Shown here in pieces: positions 6,294 to 14,495 of a stretch of 23,429 nt of DNA; the first letter of the stretch is position 1; each line of letters begins with the position of its first letter. The stretch covers positions 1-23,429 of the forward strand of contig DFKI01000179.1 of assembly GCA_002373325.1 (NCBI GenBank). The letters run 5' to 3'. This stretch comes from Treponema sp. UBA3649 (GTDB lineage: Bacteria; Spirochaetota; Spirochaetia; Treponematales; Treponemataceae). Both the position numbers and the translations under genes were made by a program. Under the pieces are notes generated by a model that was not told the DNA's origin, searched no databases, and saw only the letters and a program-made list of their open reading frames with translations.

Positions 6294-7999
6294 TAAATTC
6301 CTCCAAATTTTTTCAACATGGAAGCCGCATGTTCCAGTGATGCTGCAGATGAGCTGTCACCGGAAAGCATCCTCGCAATCTCCCTGACCCGATTCTCACC
6401 GACAACAGGGAATACCTTGGTTGATGTACTGCTTCCGTCCACGCCTTTCTCAATTTTAATCTGATTATCGGCATAAACTGCGATGCTTGCTAGATGTGTT
6501 ATGCACAAAATCTGCTTTCTGGAAGCCAATTTTTTCATGTGCTCACCGATGGCGACCGCAATTTCCCCTCCGATTCCTGTGTCAATCTCGTCAAACACAA
6601 GGGTTCCGACCGTATCCGCGTTGGAAAGTATGGTCTTCATGGCAAGCATCACACGGCTCAGCTCACCACCGGACGCAATTCTGGCCAAGGGAAGCAATGG
6701 AGAGCCCGGATTCGCGCTGATAAGGAACTCAACGTCATCCATTCCATAGGGACCACACTTCTGCACCATTCCGTCCCCGGATTTTTCCTCAAGACTCACC
6801 CGGAAACGGGTATCCTTCATTCCGAGCTTTTTGAGGATTTCCTCGATTGCACCCGACATTTTTTCCGCCGCAGCCTTTCGTTTCGCACTGATTTGCTTGG
6901 CCGCGACATAGACTCTTTTCTCCGCCTCAGAAACTGCCTGCTCCAACGCGGATTTATCCTGAGTAAATGAAGAAAGCTTTTCCAGCTCCTCGCTTGCTTT
7001 TTTACAATACGAAAGCAAATCATCCGCCGTAGCCCCCTGGTGCGGGACATATTTTTTCTTCAGGCGATTAAATAGCTCAAGCCGCTCCTGCACCTCGGCA
7101 AGTCTCTCGGGGTCAAAAACAAGGGTCTGGCCGTAATGCCTGAATTCCTGGGAGATGTCCTCAAGCTCGTAAAAAGCGGACTGCAATCTTCCGTCAAGTG
7201 CCTCTAGCGACTTGTCCATGGAAACTACCGACGGCAAAACCGAGCGGAGTCTTCTCATCGCAGCAAGGATTCCACCCTCTCCCTCGGATCCCTCAAACGC
7301 ACCGTTGATTTCCTCGATTCCGCCGTAAAGTTTTTCAAAGGAGCTCAGCCGGCTCTCCTCAGACTCAAGCTCAGACTCTTCACCAGGCTTTATTTTCAGA
7401 GCCTCAATCTCGCTCACGGCAAAAGACAGCATCTCGATGCGGTTGTTGCGGTCCGACGCGTCGCTGTTCATCTCATCAAGGACACGTCTTTTCTCGACCA
7501 AATCGGCATAAAGGGACGTGAAATTTTTTACCTCCGCGACCAAATCACCATAGATGTCAAGATACCGCCTGTGCTCGGAAACTTTCATCAATGACTGCTG
7601 CTCGTGCTGACCGTGGATATCCACCAAAAATGACGCGAAACTCAAAAGATCCGCCTTTGTGACGGGGGTTCCTCCAATCCACGCGGAAGATTTCCCGCTG
7701 TCCCGGATCATGCGCCTGATAAGGATTCTGTTCTCTTCGCTTTCAATTCCGTGCTCGTCAAGCCATTCAAGAGCTTCCTTACCGCCGTCCAAAAGGAATG
7801 TGCCCGAAACCTGAGCTTCCGTGCATCCGGTACGAATCTGCTCCACACCGGCCTTTCCACCAAGCAAAAAAGCAAGGCTCCCGATGAGTATGGATTTTCC
7901 GGCTCCGGTCTCACCGCTCAAAACAGTGAATCCACCGCCAAATTCCACATGTGCGCTGTCAATCAGTGCAAAATTCCTAATATCCAATTCCTCAAGCAC
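6293..7999 (-). CDS. recN: DNA repair protein RecN (SMC-like ATPase)
   Basis: RecN is an SMC-family ATPase that binds DNA ends and helps early steps of recombinational double-strand-break repair. The 568-residue product has the N-terminal IRNFALID start, Walker A GETGAGKS (29-36), and central helical coiled-coil segments (about 150-370). Near the C-terminus come the ABC signature ASGGELSRVMLAMK and Walker B TLVFDEIDTGIGG, followed by ITHLASIAVYAD. The length is typical. The start is GTG at 7999, preceded by GGGAGG, and it lies inside the last codons of nadK with an 8-base overlap. The end overlaps the next gene by one base. No SOS-type operator was searched for. Confidence 0.96.
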   Translation of the reverse strand: MLEELDIRNFALIDSAHVEFGGGFTVLSGETGAGKSILIGSLAFLLGGKAGVEQIRTGCTEAQVSGTFLLDGGKEALEWLDEHGIESEENRILIRRMIRDSGKSSAWIGGTPVTKADLLSFASFLVDIHGQHEQQSLMKVSEHRRYLDIYGDLVAEVKNFTSLYADLVEKRRVLDEMNSDASDRNNRIEMLSFAVSEIEALKIKPGEESELESEESRLSSFEKLYGGIEEINGAFEGSEGEGGILAAMRRLRSVLPSVVSMDKSLEALDGRLQSAFYELEDISQEFRHYGQTLVFDPERLAEVQERLELFNRLKKKYVPHQGATADDLLSYCKKASEELEKLSSFTQDKSALEQAVSEAEKRVYVAAKQISAKRKAAAEKMSGAIEEILKKLGMKDTRFRVSLEEKSGDGMVQKCGPYGMDDVEFLISANPGSPLLPLARIASGGELSRVMLAMKTILSNADTVGTLVFDEIDTGIGGEIAVAIGEHMKKLASRKQILCITHLASIAVYADNQIKIEKGVDGSSTSTKVFPVVGENRVREIARMLSGDSSSAASLEHAASMLKKFGGI

Positions 8000-8846
8000 G
8001 TGGACCTCCCGCCCAGTTCAGCTTGCTTTGTAATGCAGCATAGAACTTTTCAAGTGTATAGCCCGCAAGTTTGACCGCATACGGAGGAATGCTCAGTTCC
8101 ACCCGGTCATCCTTAAGAAGAGCGAAATCAATCTGACCGTCAACCGTCAGCCCCACGTCGGTCCTTGACTCCAGCACACGGATCTCAAGCTTTCCGTCGG
8201 CAGAAAAAACAATGGGCCTGGCAGAAAGACTGAATGAGCTGATTGGGGTAAGTACCAGTGCTTTCAAGGTCGGTGAGATGATTGGACCACCCGCACCTGC
8301 AGAATAGGCCGTTGAGCCGGTCGCAGTAGAAACGATGAGTCCGTTTGCCTTGAAGGGACCCAAAAACGCGCCGTCATAGGAAACGTCCAGATTTATGAGC
8401 CTTGATGCCGCAGTACTCGAAACAGTAGCGTCATTCAATCCTGTAGCCATGAACACAGATTTTTCACCCCGGAAGACCTCCGCCGTAACAAGATGTCTCT
8501 CGCTGCACGGAAGTTTTTCTTCTATAAAAAGCTCCAGTTTTTCCTTCCACTCCGATTTCTGCACGCCGGCAAGGAATCCGAACTCCCCCAGATTTACCGC
8601 AAAGACAGGAAGTCCCAGTGGACCGCATCCTCGTGAGGCAAAAAGAACTGTTCCATCACCTCCGAGCGTTATGACAAAATCAACGTCCAGAAATGATGTG
8701 TTCACTTCCCGTCCGAAAGCACTTTGCCCGTCATAGGAAAATGACCTCACGCCAATGCCCCTCTCTTCCAAGAAAGATCCGATTTCCCGTCCGAGTTCAG
8801 AGGCATCTTTTTTGAATGTATTCATGACAATCAGGCAGCGTCTCAT
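7992..8846 (-). CDS. nadK: NAD kinase
   Basis: NAD kinase phosphorylates NAD+ to NADP+ and so supplies NADP(H) for biosynthesis and redox defence. The product has 284 residues. It shows the kinase motif ITLGGDGTVLFAS (GGDG at about 62-65), NLGEFGFLAGV, the nucleotide-binding block GLNDATVSS (usually LNE in the family; here LND) and NGLIVSTATGSTAYSAGAGGPI, the strongly conserved family signature. The ATG at 8846 was chosen because GGAG sits six bases ahead of it; a TTG five codons upstream would overlap that site. It begins 18 bases after the DegT-like gene and overlaps recN at its end. Confidence 0.95.
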   Translation of the reverse strand: MRRCLIVMNTFKKDASELGREIGSFLEERGIGVRSFSYDGQSAFGREVNTSFLDVDFVITLGGDGTVLFASRGCGPLGLPVFAVNLGEFGFLAGVQKSEWKEKLELFIEEKLPCSERHLVTAEVFRGEKSVFMATGLNDATVSSTAASRLINLDVSYDGAFLGPFKANGLIVSTATGSTAYSAGAGGPIISPTLKALVLTPISSFSLSARPIVFSADGKLEIRVLESRTDVGLTVDGQIDFALLKDDRVELSIPPYAVKLAGYTLEKFYAALQSKLNWAGGPRA

Positions 8847-8864
8847 ATCTTTCTCCGGCAAAAA

Positions 8865-9986
8865 TCACGGAATCGACGAAAGGACCTTCACGACCCTTGC
8901 GGCATCCTTTTGTCCAAGTCGCGGGTAGAGAGGAAAAAGAGCTGTCCTGAGCAACAGGGAATTCGCACAAATACATTGTCCGGAAAGCTCTTCCTGCCTC
9001 ATTGCGATGATTGAATTCTCAAAGGCCTGTCTGATTTCAATGCCCTTTTTCTGAGCATAAGCCTTCACGTCCTTGAATCCTGAGTTCAGGACAAGCGGAA
9101 ACGAATAGACCGTGGAGCCCTCGTCAGAAGCGCGAACAAAAGTCTTGTGCCTTCCAGCCATAATCGCTCGGTTGTAAAGGGTAAAAAGCTCCTTCCTGGC
9201 AGCCTCGTTCCTTTTGAATTCCTTGATTTCAACATAAGCAAGGGCAGCGTTCATGTCAGGCATGATGTCAGTGCTCGGAGCAGAATCTGCAATCGCTTTC
9301 AGGGGAATCCAGTCCTTGCGTGAAGGAGCAAAAACCACCGCGCCGCCACCCGCCGTGATTATATCGGTATCCTCCATTCCAAAAATGGCGTAGGTTCCGT
9401 ACATCCCTGCTGATTTTCCCAAGGGCTTGGCAGCATTTTCATCCATACCCGGGTTCTCGGCATTGGCTGAGACATCCTGTGGCTGAGAGTTCTGGCCCTC
9501 CCCGGTCTCCTCCAGCGGATAATACGAGAGCGCAGACTGAGAGATGTCCTCCACGACGGGGATATCAAGAGCAAGATAAGCCTTTATGTCAGGAAGGATT
9601 CCCATGCTTTCCCGCAGAATCAAAACACGTCCGCCCTCCGAAACAGCCTCCTCCACATTTTTTACGGGAACAAGACCTGTGCTTTCCTCCACGTCCAAAA
9701 CCAAAGGCACATAACCGAGTTTTTCCAAGGTCAGAATCTGCCACGCGGGGGAAAGAGCGCTCAACATGACCTTAGTTTCAGGAGGAAGGGCCAAAGCATG
9801 CAAAGCATACTCCAATGCGATGGCGGAACTTCTTACCGCAACCGCACCGTCACATTTCGTCACTTCCTTAACGGTCTGAATCAGGCGGGAATTCATCTCC
9901 CCGGGACCGATTTTCTCATCCACCATGCAAGTCAGCACGGCCTCCATTTCCTTTCGTCTTATGGTCGAGCTGTACGTCTGTATCAT
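8865..9986 (-). CDS. DegT/DnrJ/EryC1-fold protein lacking the PLP lysine
   Basis: Members of this family are PLP-dependent sugar aminotransferases or dehydratases. The 373-residue product follows the fold gaplessly in key regions: IGPGEMNSRLIQTVKE near 26-41, GYVPLVLDVE (91-100), VVEDISQSA (144-152, with the ring-pairing Asp147 and Gln150) and GKSAGMYGTYAIFG (190-203). In the next block, where active members have FSFxxxKxxxxGEGG, this protein reads FGMEDTDIITAGGG, so the Schiff-base lysine is Asp208. The phosphate-binding SSGTAAL is also changed, to RSSAIAL. It is therefore probably not a working aminotransferase. An acidic, low-complexity insert lies at about 158-188. It opens the nadK-recN operon; ATG at 9986 with GAAGGA upstream. 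I recall T. pallidum carrying a 'spore coat polysaccharide' protein near cheW and recN, possibly its orthologue. Confidence 0.8.
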   Translation of the reverse strand: MIQTYSSTIRRKEMEAVLTCMVDEKIGPGEMNSRLIQTVKEVTKCDGAVAVRSSAIALEYALHALALPPETKVMLSALSPAWQILTLEKLGYVPLVLDVEESTGLVPVKNVEEAVSEGGRVLILRESMGILPDIKAYLALDIPVVEDISQSALSYYPLEETGEGQNSQPQDVSANAENPGMDENAAKPLGKSAGMYGTYAIFGMEDTDIITAGGGAVVFAPSRKDWIPLKAIADSAPSTDIMPDMNAALAYVEIKEFKRNEAARKELFTLYNRAIMAGRHKTFVRASDEGSTVYSFPLVLNSGFKDVKAYAQKKGIEIRQAFENSIIAMRQEELSGQCICANSLLLRTALFPLYPRLGQKDAARVVKVLSSIP

Positions 9987-10039
9987 ACTTGTGTAAATCC
10001 TTCTTTAAAAATTTTTATTTACAATATAAGTATTTGCAG

Positions 10040-10062
10040 ATTGCCGTATCGAGTACGGCAAT
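10040..10062. repeat. Palindromic repeat copy C (9-bp arms)
   Basis: The arms are ATTGCCGTA at 10040-10048 and TACGGCAAT at 10054-10062 around a TCGAG loop, preceded by AG and followed by GACA. This is the same layout and loop as the copy at 172-194, with different but fully complementary arms. Confidence 0.85.
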
Positions 10063-10075
10063 GACATTTGGGCAC

Positions 10076-10108
10076 TTCGAAAAACTCATTTGAAATGATT
10101 TTTTCGAA
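10076..10108. repeat. 33-bp near-perfect palindrome
   Basis: Sixteen-base arms flank a single central G at 10092. The outer parts read TTCGAAAAA and TTTTTCGAA and the inner parts TCATTT and AAATGA. The only mismatch is C10085 against T10099. Such a palindrome could act as a hairpin in RNA from either strand or as a dyad protein site. Confidence 0.8.
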
Positions 10109-10118
10109 CGCCTGTCGA

Positions 10119-10150
10119 GTTTAAAAGCCTGAAATTACAGGCTTTTAAAC
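10119..10150. terminator. Bidirectional terminator-like hairpin
   Basis: A perfect 13-bp stem (GTTTAAAAGCCTG at 10119-10131, its complement at 10138-10150) has a six-base loop. The G+C core AGCCTG/CAGGCT is flanked by four A on one side and four T on the other, so either strand gives a stem followed by a short U tract. It lies about 140 bases past the cheW stop on the minus strand. The U tract is short and forms part of the stem. Confidence 0.5.
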
Positions 10151-10167
10151 ATCGCATTCTCAAAGTT

Positions 10168-10195
10168 ACCTCGAAAAACTGAGGTTTTTCGAGGT
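10168..10195. repeat. 12-bp-arm hairpin with TCGAAAAA arms
   Basis: The arms ACCTCGAAAAAC (10168-10179) and GTTTTTCGAGGT (10184-10195) pair perfectly around a TGAG loop. No T run follows on either strand, so it is not an obvious terminator. It shares the TCGAAAAA core with the palindrome at 10076-10108. Confidence 0.8.
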
Positions 10196-10290
10196 TCCCA
10201 TTTATTAGTTTTCAGATAATCTCCCCCAGCCCTCCATCGAAGATGAAAGTTACCGACCGAGAAAAATCGAGCTGAGGAACATTGCGAATA

Positions 10291-10779
10291 TTACGCACCA
10301 GGCTCCAAAATCTTCTGAAGCTCGTTTGCGTTGAACATCTTTCGTGTGTCCAAAATAATCAGGTAAGCTGTTTCCTGCCTTACGACACCCTCGATGTATT
10401 CGGTACCGATTCCGCTGAGCATCTGTGGCGGCGGCTTAATCTCACTGCGCTCCACGGGAACAACACGGTTTATGCGGTCAATGATGATTCCAATCTTGTT
10501 GCCCTCGATATCAAGGATAATGAATCCGCCCTCATCCTCGTCATAGATGTCCTCACTGCTTTCCTTCCTTTTCTGGATGTGGAAACGCTTGTGCAGGTTG
10601 ATGATTGGAATAATCTCACCGCGAAGATTGATGATTCCCTCGACGTAATACGGTGCATTCGGGATTGGACGAACCGCCTGTACCTTCACGATTTCCTTGA
10701 CATCCATAATGTCCACGCCGTACAGCTCATCGCCAAGCTGAAATGTTACCAGCTGATACTGTGTATTCTCTTCGGCCAT
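10291..10779 (-). CDS. cheW: Chemotaxis coupling protein CheW
   Basis: CheW links methyl-accepting chemoreceptors to the CheA kinase in the polar signalling array. The 162-residue product is a single CheW domain. It has the N-terminal QLVTFQLGDELYGVDIMDVKEI, the receptor and CheA contact segment VEGIINLRGEIIPIINLHKRF (about 46-66), and the second subdomain GNKIGIIIDRINRVVPV, ending with YIEGVVRQ and a final helix. An acidic loop (SSEDIYDEDEGG, about 74-85) sits between strands, at a position where insertions are common. ATG at 10779 with AAGGAG six bases ahead. It has its own promoter and is flanked downstream by hairpins, so it appears to be transcribed alone. No other chemotaxis gene is in the window. 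Confidence 0.95.
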   Translation of the reverse strand: MAEENTQYQLVTFQLGDELYGVDIMDVKEIVKVQAVRPIPNAPYYVEGIINLRGEIIPIINLHKRFHIQKRKESSEDIYDEDEGGFIILDIEGNKIGIIIDRINRVVPVERSEIKPPPQMLSGIGTEYIEGVVRQETAYLIILDTRKMFNANELQKILEPGA

Positions 10780-10852
10780 TCCTTACTCCTTTGTGCCTGC
10801 GTCCCATTTGAAACCCAGGTAAAATTATGACTTTCGGAAAAATCCAAAGCCT

Positions 10853-10881
10853 ATTATATTATATTCTACAACATCAATCAA
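10853..10881 (-). promoter_or_regulatory. Sigma-70-like promoter of cheW
   Basis: On the minus strand TTGATT (10881-10876) is separated by 17 bases from TATAAT (10858-10853), in the 104-bp gap after the comF stop. Predicted transcription starts near 10846, giving a leader of about 67 nt. Overlapping TA-rich hexamers one repeat away could serve as an alternative -10. Confidence 0.6.
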
Positions 10882-10883
10882 AT

Positions 10884-11684
10884 CTAGTCCACTATAAAAA
10901 GTGAAAGAACTTTAACTTTTCTTATTCCAAGCCCCTTTATTTTTTCGGCACATCCTGCCACGGTATTTCCCGTTGTCACAACATCATCCACAATAACGGC
11001 CATTTCGGGGATTTCGCCCGGCTTTCCCACGGATTTCGACCATTTTGAAAGCTCCCGCCTCCATTTAGGAGAGATTCCGTACACTTTGTCCCTTGAGAGA
11101 AAGCGTCCTTCCCGGTTCTTTTTTTTCTGGGGATCAGACGAAAGCCTCTCAAGCAGCCTCACCACTGTGTACCCATGCGATGACGAGAGAATGTTGCAAA
11201 GCTCATCCACCTGGTCCCATCCCTTCGCCCTGATTTTGCCCTTTCTGGGTGGAACCGGCACAAGAACACAATTTTCCCGGTCAAGTCCAGCAGATTTCAG
11301 CCCATTGTTCGCGGCAAGAGCAAAAAGATTGGAAAGGGACCTCTCATTTGTCATCTTCCAGTCAAAAAGCAGCATCTTTCTCCATTGCCGGTAAGGAAAA
11401 AGGGCTATAACACCGTCGGTTCCCCCAAGCACGCACTGAGTCCTGCAAACCGTGCACGTTTCCCTCTGTCCCAAAAGAATCCTGCCGCAGATTCGGCATC
11501 TTGGCACGTCACGCAGGGAATCCGACAAAAGTTTTTCCTCCGCGCATTTTTTACAGACGGGCATGTCGTAGCAGACCTCTCCGCAACAAAGGCATTTTCT
11601 TTCCGCGACGGCAAACGAAAGAACAATCCTTGCCCATTTTTTGAGCGTCCCTGCAAGCGAAGTTTTAGATTTTTTTTCTTCCAT
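10884..11684 (-). CDS. comF: ComF family phosphoribosyltransferase-like protein
   Basis: ComF proteins pair an N-terminal zinc ribbon with a type I phosphoribosyltransferase fold; in transformable bacteria they help bring in single-stranded DNA. In this product the zinc region has four CxxC-type pairs (CLCCGEVCYDMPVCKKC, then CRICG and CTVCR). It is followed by VIALFPYRQWRKMLLFDWK, the LVPVPPRKGKIRAKGWDQ block and the PRPP-binding loop VIVDDVVTTGNTVAG near the C-terminus. The ATG at 11684 gives 266 residues, but its ribosome site is weak. An in-frame TTG at 11741 would add a 19-residue hydrophobic stretch and has no better site. The gene lies 136 bases after mutS. No other competence gene is present, so the role in DNA uptake is inherited from the family, not shown here. 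Confidence 0.88.
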   Translation of the reverse strand: MEEKKSKTSLAGTLKKWARIVLSFAVAERKCLCCGEVCYDMPVCKKCAEEKLLSDSLRDVPRCRICGRILLGQRETCTVCRTQCVLGGTDGVIALFPYRQWRKMLLFDWKMTNERSLSNLFALAANNGLKSAGLDRENCVLVPVPPRKGKIRAKGWDQVDELCNILSSSHGYTVVRLLERLSSDPQKKKNREGRFLSRDKVYGISPKWRRELSKWSKSVGKPGEIPEMAVIVDDVVTTGNTVAGCAEKIKGLGIRKVKVLSLFIVD

Positions 11685-11820
11685 ATAAATATATGTTCCA
11701 CAAAACCCCGCCGCCGTAATCAAACCTGCGAAAAAAATCAAAAAAAATCGATTCGACTGGACATTTTGGAGATTTTCACAAAATTTATTCTCAAATCAAG
11801 CGATTCCAATCCGCCAATTT

Positions 11821-14442
11821 CTATCTGCCAGACAGAGTCTTTTTCCACCTTGCCACAGCTTTCAGTGCCTGCATGGGAGTCGTATTGTCCAAATCAACTG
11901 AAAGAATCTCGTCCAGAATCATCTCCTCGTCGGAAAAAAGTGAGCCGGTCCATGAATCATTTTTAGAAGGTCCCACGGATTTTTCCTTGCTCTCTTCCAA
12001 CGGAGGAAAATTCGGAGCGGACTCAGGGAGATTTTTTGACGCTGCGTCGGACTGAATCCTCTCAAGAAGCTCCTTTGCCCTGTCAATGACCGGGGACGGA
12101 ACTCCTGCAAGGGACGCTACATGGATTCCGTAACTGTTCTCGGCGGATCCCTCAATCACCTTCCTGAGAAAATGGACTGAATCACCGTCTTCGGAAACAG
12201 CCATGCAGAGTTTTTTCAGCATGGGATGCTCCATCCTCGTAAGCTCATGGTAGTGAGTCGCAAAAAGAGTCTTGCATTTGATTCTCTCAAGCAGATATTC
12301 ACTCACGGCCCATGCGATGGAAAGTCCGTCCTCCGTGCTTGTCCCTCGTCCAACCTCATCCATAATCACAAGGGAGCGCTCTGTAGCCGACCGGAGGATG
12401 TGGGCAGTCTCGCTCATCTCCACAAGGAAGGTCGACTCACCCCTCGCAAGATTGTCCGAAGCACCCACGCGGCAAAAAATCCTGTCCACAATGCCAAGAC
12501 GAGCTGATTGTGCCGGCACAAAACTCCCCGTCTGCGCAAGAAGAGAAATCAACGCGTTCTGCCTGAGAAACGTGCTTTTTCCGGCCATGTTAGGACCCGT
12601 TATCAGAGCAAAAAATCCGGGACAGCCTTCCGACATCAGGGACAGGGAATTCGGTACAAACTCGCCGGTAGGAAGATGCATCTCAACTACGGGATGTCTG
12701 CCCTCCGAAACATCGAATTCCGTTCCAGAAGAAATCTCAGGCCGAACCCATCCGTGCATTACAGCCGCCTGAGCAAGAGATGAGCATACATCCGCATAGG
12801 CCACCTCACGGGCGGTCCGCATCAGATACAGCACATACTCCTTCAGTTTGTTCCTCAGCTCCAAAAAAAGGTCCCTCTCAAGCTCCAGAATCTTTGCGCC
12901 GGATTCATTCAGGTTCTGCTCCAACTCCTGAAGTCTCGCCGTTGTGAACCTGTCCGCATTGACAAGGGTTTTTCTGAGGATAAAATGCTCGGGAACCTTG
13001 CTGACCTTGCCCCGGGAAACCTCGATGTAATAGCCCATGTTGCCCGTATTTTTGATTTTCAGTCCCTGGATTCCTGTCGCAGCCTTTTCCTCCTCAAGAT
13101 AAGCATCCAGTATGCCGTTGAAGTTTTTCTGAACGTCCCTCCAGTGATCAAGTTCCTCTGACCAAAGCGGCTTGATGATTCCACCCTCGGTCAGGGATGT
13201 GGAGGGCTCGTCAAGAATGGCGTTCTCAATCATGTCGATGATGGAAGTAGCGTCGTCGGGAGGAAGGACGGAAAAATCCATGCCGGAAAGAATCTCCCGG
13301 GTCTTGAGCCACAATGAGAGGGATGATTTTAGGGCCTGCAAATCCTTCGCATGAGCCTTATCCATCGCGATTCTTCCGGAAAGACGCTCTATGTCAAGAA
13401 TGCCGTCCAGCATGTCCCTTACTTTTCTAAGAAGGGAGCGGTCATCTACAAAAATCTGAACGTGGCTCTGTCTTGCGATGATTTTCTCACGCTCGGTCAA
13501 AGGAAACATGAGCCATTCACGGATGAGCCTGCTTCCCATAGCCGTCCTGGTGTGATTCACTGACTCAAGAAGACTGAACTGTGTGCCACCGTCCCTGAGA
13601 TTGCAAAGTATCTCAAGATTCTTGCGGGAGGAGTCGTCTATCATAAGGTATTCCGAGTCATGGTACACGGTGATTGACTTTACGTGGGGAGAAGGAGCGT
13701 TTGTCGTCTTGTCAAGATAATCAAGGAGAAAACCTGCGGGAGGAATTTCCGGCGAATCTTCGGACAGGGAAAAAGAATTGAGGTTCACGGTCTTGAACTG
13801 CTTCAAAAGCCTTGTGTACCCCTTCTCCGCGTTGAAATTCCAGTCAGGATACCAGGAGACGGTCATGTTCGGGCTTGATGAAATCAATGAGTTGATTACG
13901 GGTCTGTCCTTCAGGCTCTGGGGCAAAAGCATTTCCCTTGGAGCGCACCTGCCCACTTCCTTCGGCAAAAGCTCGTCAATCTCGTCGTAGGAAAAACTTG
14001 TTGCCTTAAACTCTCCGGTGGTGACATCGATGAACGCAAATCCGCACTTCCCGTGGCTCGCAAAAACGGATGCAAGGAAACTGCTCGCTCCTCCGTCAAG
14101 ATACTCGCTCTCAAGGGCTGTTCCCGGTGTGATTACCTCAATCACCTTTCTTTCGGTAAGTCCCTTTCCGGGAGACGCAATCTCCCCGATCTGCTCAGCT
14201 ATGGCAATCTTTCGTCCCAGCCTAAGAAGACGCGCGATGTAGACCTTCGACGAGTGATACGGAACCCCGCACATCTTCCTGTCGCCCCGGTGTGTCAAAG
14301 TCAGATTCAACAGACGCGATACTTCCTCTGCGTCACGGTCGAACATTTCATAAAAATCTCCCAGCCTGAAAAAAAGGACGTCATCAGGGTATTTGTCCTT
14401 GATGCTCTGGTACTGGATAAAAAGAGGTGTGTCGTCTGCCAT
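11821..14442 (-). CDS. mutS: DNA mismatch repair protein MutS
   Basis: MutS recognises mismatches and small loops and recruits MutL. The 873-residue product is full length. It has the N-terminal mismatch-reading motif GDFYEMF (Phe30, Glu32), the connector and lever domains, and the clamp (about 400-530). The ATPase domain has Walker A GPNMAGKS (616-623), Walker B VIMDEVGRGTSTEDG (about 692-706) and the ATHYHELT switch (728-735). The C-terminal tail keeps TPMQALKAVARWKK, like the multimerisation end of other MutS1 proteins. The Phe-x-Glu motif and length identify MutS1 rather than MutS2. It starts at the ATG at 14442 with a weak ribosome site, 80 bases after skp. No mutL is nearby. Confidence 0.97.
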   Translation of the reverse strand: MADDTPLFIQYQSIKDKYPDDVLFFRLGDFYEMFDRDAEEVSRLLNLTLTHRGDRKMCGVPYHSSKVYIARLLRLGRKIAIAEQIGEIASPGKGLTERKVIEVITPGTALESEYLDGGASSFLASVFASHGKCGFAFIDVTTGEFKATSFSYDEIDELLPKEVGRCAPREMLLPQSLKDRPVINSLISSSPNMTVSWYPDWNFNAEKGYTRLLKQFKTVNLNSFSLSEDSPEIPPAGFLLDYLDKTTNAPSPHVKSITVYHDSEYLMIDDSSRKNLEILCNLRDGGTQFSLLESVNHTRTAMGSRLIREWLMFPLTEREKIIARQSHVQIFVDDRSLLRKVRDMLDGILDIERLSGRIAMDKAHAKDLQALKSSLSLWLKTREILSGMDFSVLPPDDATSIIDMIENAILDEPSTSLTEGGIIKPLWSEELDHWRDVQKNFNGILDAYLEEEKAATGIQGLKIKNTGNMGYYIEVSRGKVSKVPEHFILRKTLVNADRFTTARLQELEQNLNESGAKILELERDLFLELRNKLKEYVLYLMRTAREVAYADVCSSLAQAAVMHGWVRPEISSGTEFDVSEGRHPVVEMHLPTGEFVPNSLSLMSEGCPGFFALITGPNMAGKSTFLRQNALISLLAQTGSFVPAQSARLGIVDRIFCRVGASDNLARGESTFLVEMSETAHILRSATERSLVIMDEVGRGTSTEDGLSIAWAVSEYLLERIKCKTLFATHYHELTRMEHPMLKKLCMAVSEDGDSVHFLRKVIEGSAENSYGIHVASLAGVPSPVIDRAKELLERIQSDAASKNLPESAPNFPPLEESKEKSVGPSKNDSWTGSLFSDEEMILDEILSVDLDNTTPMQALKAVARWKKTLSGR

Positions 14443-14463
14443 TAATCTGCCCGGAATTTTAGA

Positions 14464-14495
14464 ATCCCCTCACCATAAAAAACGGTACAGGGGAT
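14464..14495 (-). other. Hairpin in the skp-mutS spacer
   Basis: Seven-base arms ATCCCCT and AGGGGAT (14464-14470 and 14489-14495) pair perfectly, with an inner ACC/GGT pairing and a loop containing six T on the minus strand. It fills most of the 80-bp gap between skp and mutS. No U run follows on the minus strand, so it is more likely a processing or stability element than a terminator. This is inference. Confidence 0.4.

Larger units (their letters stand above)
9987..10290. repeat. Gene-free repeat and hairpin cluster
   Basis: This 304-bp spacer between the DegT-like gene and cheW has no credible reading frame. It contains a palindrome of the same family as the left edge (10040-10062) and three further hairpins (10076-10108, 10119-10150, 10168-10195). 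A module beginning CATCG, continuing through AAAGTTACC and ending CTGAGG occurs twice, at 10150-10184 and, diverged, at 10235-10277. The two hairpins with TCGAAAAA arms share sequence with each other. No clear promoter for the leftward operon was found; only weak -10-like hexamers are present near 10020-10030. Confidence 0.8.

Noticed and set aside
8847..8861. TTG start for nadK
   Set aside because: The ATG at 8846 has a properly spaced GGAG, which lies inside the longer version.
11385..11966. 193-codon plus-strand open frame across comF, the spacer and the mutS end
   Set aside because: Antisense to two well-supported genes; composition is unlike the real proteins here.
13172..13354. Short plus-strand frames within mutS and tamB
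   Set aside because: All lie antisense to long conserved coding regions and show no family motifs or ribosome sites.
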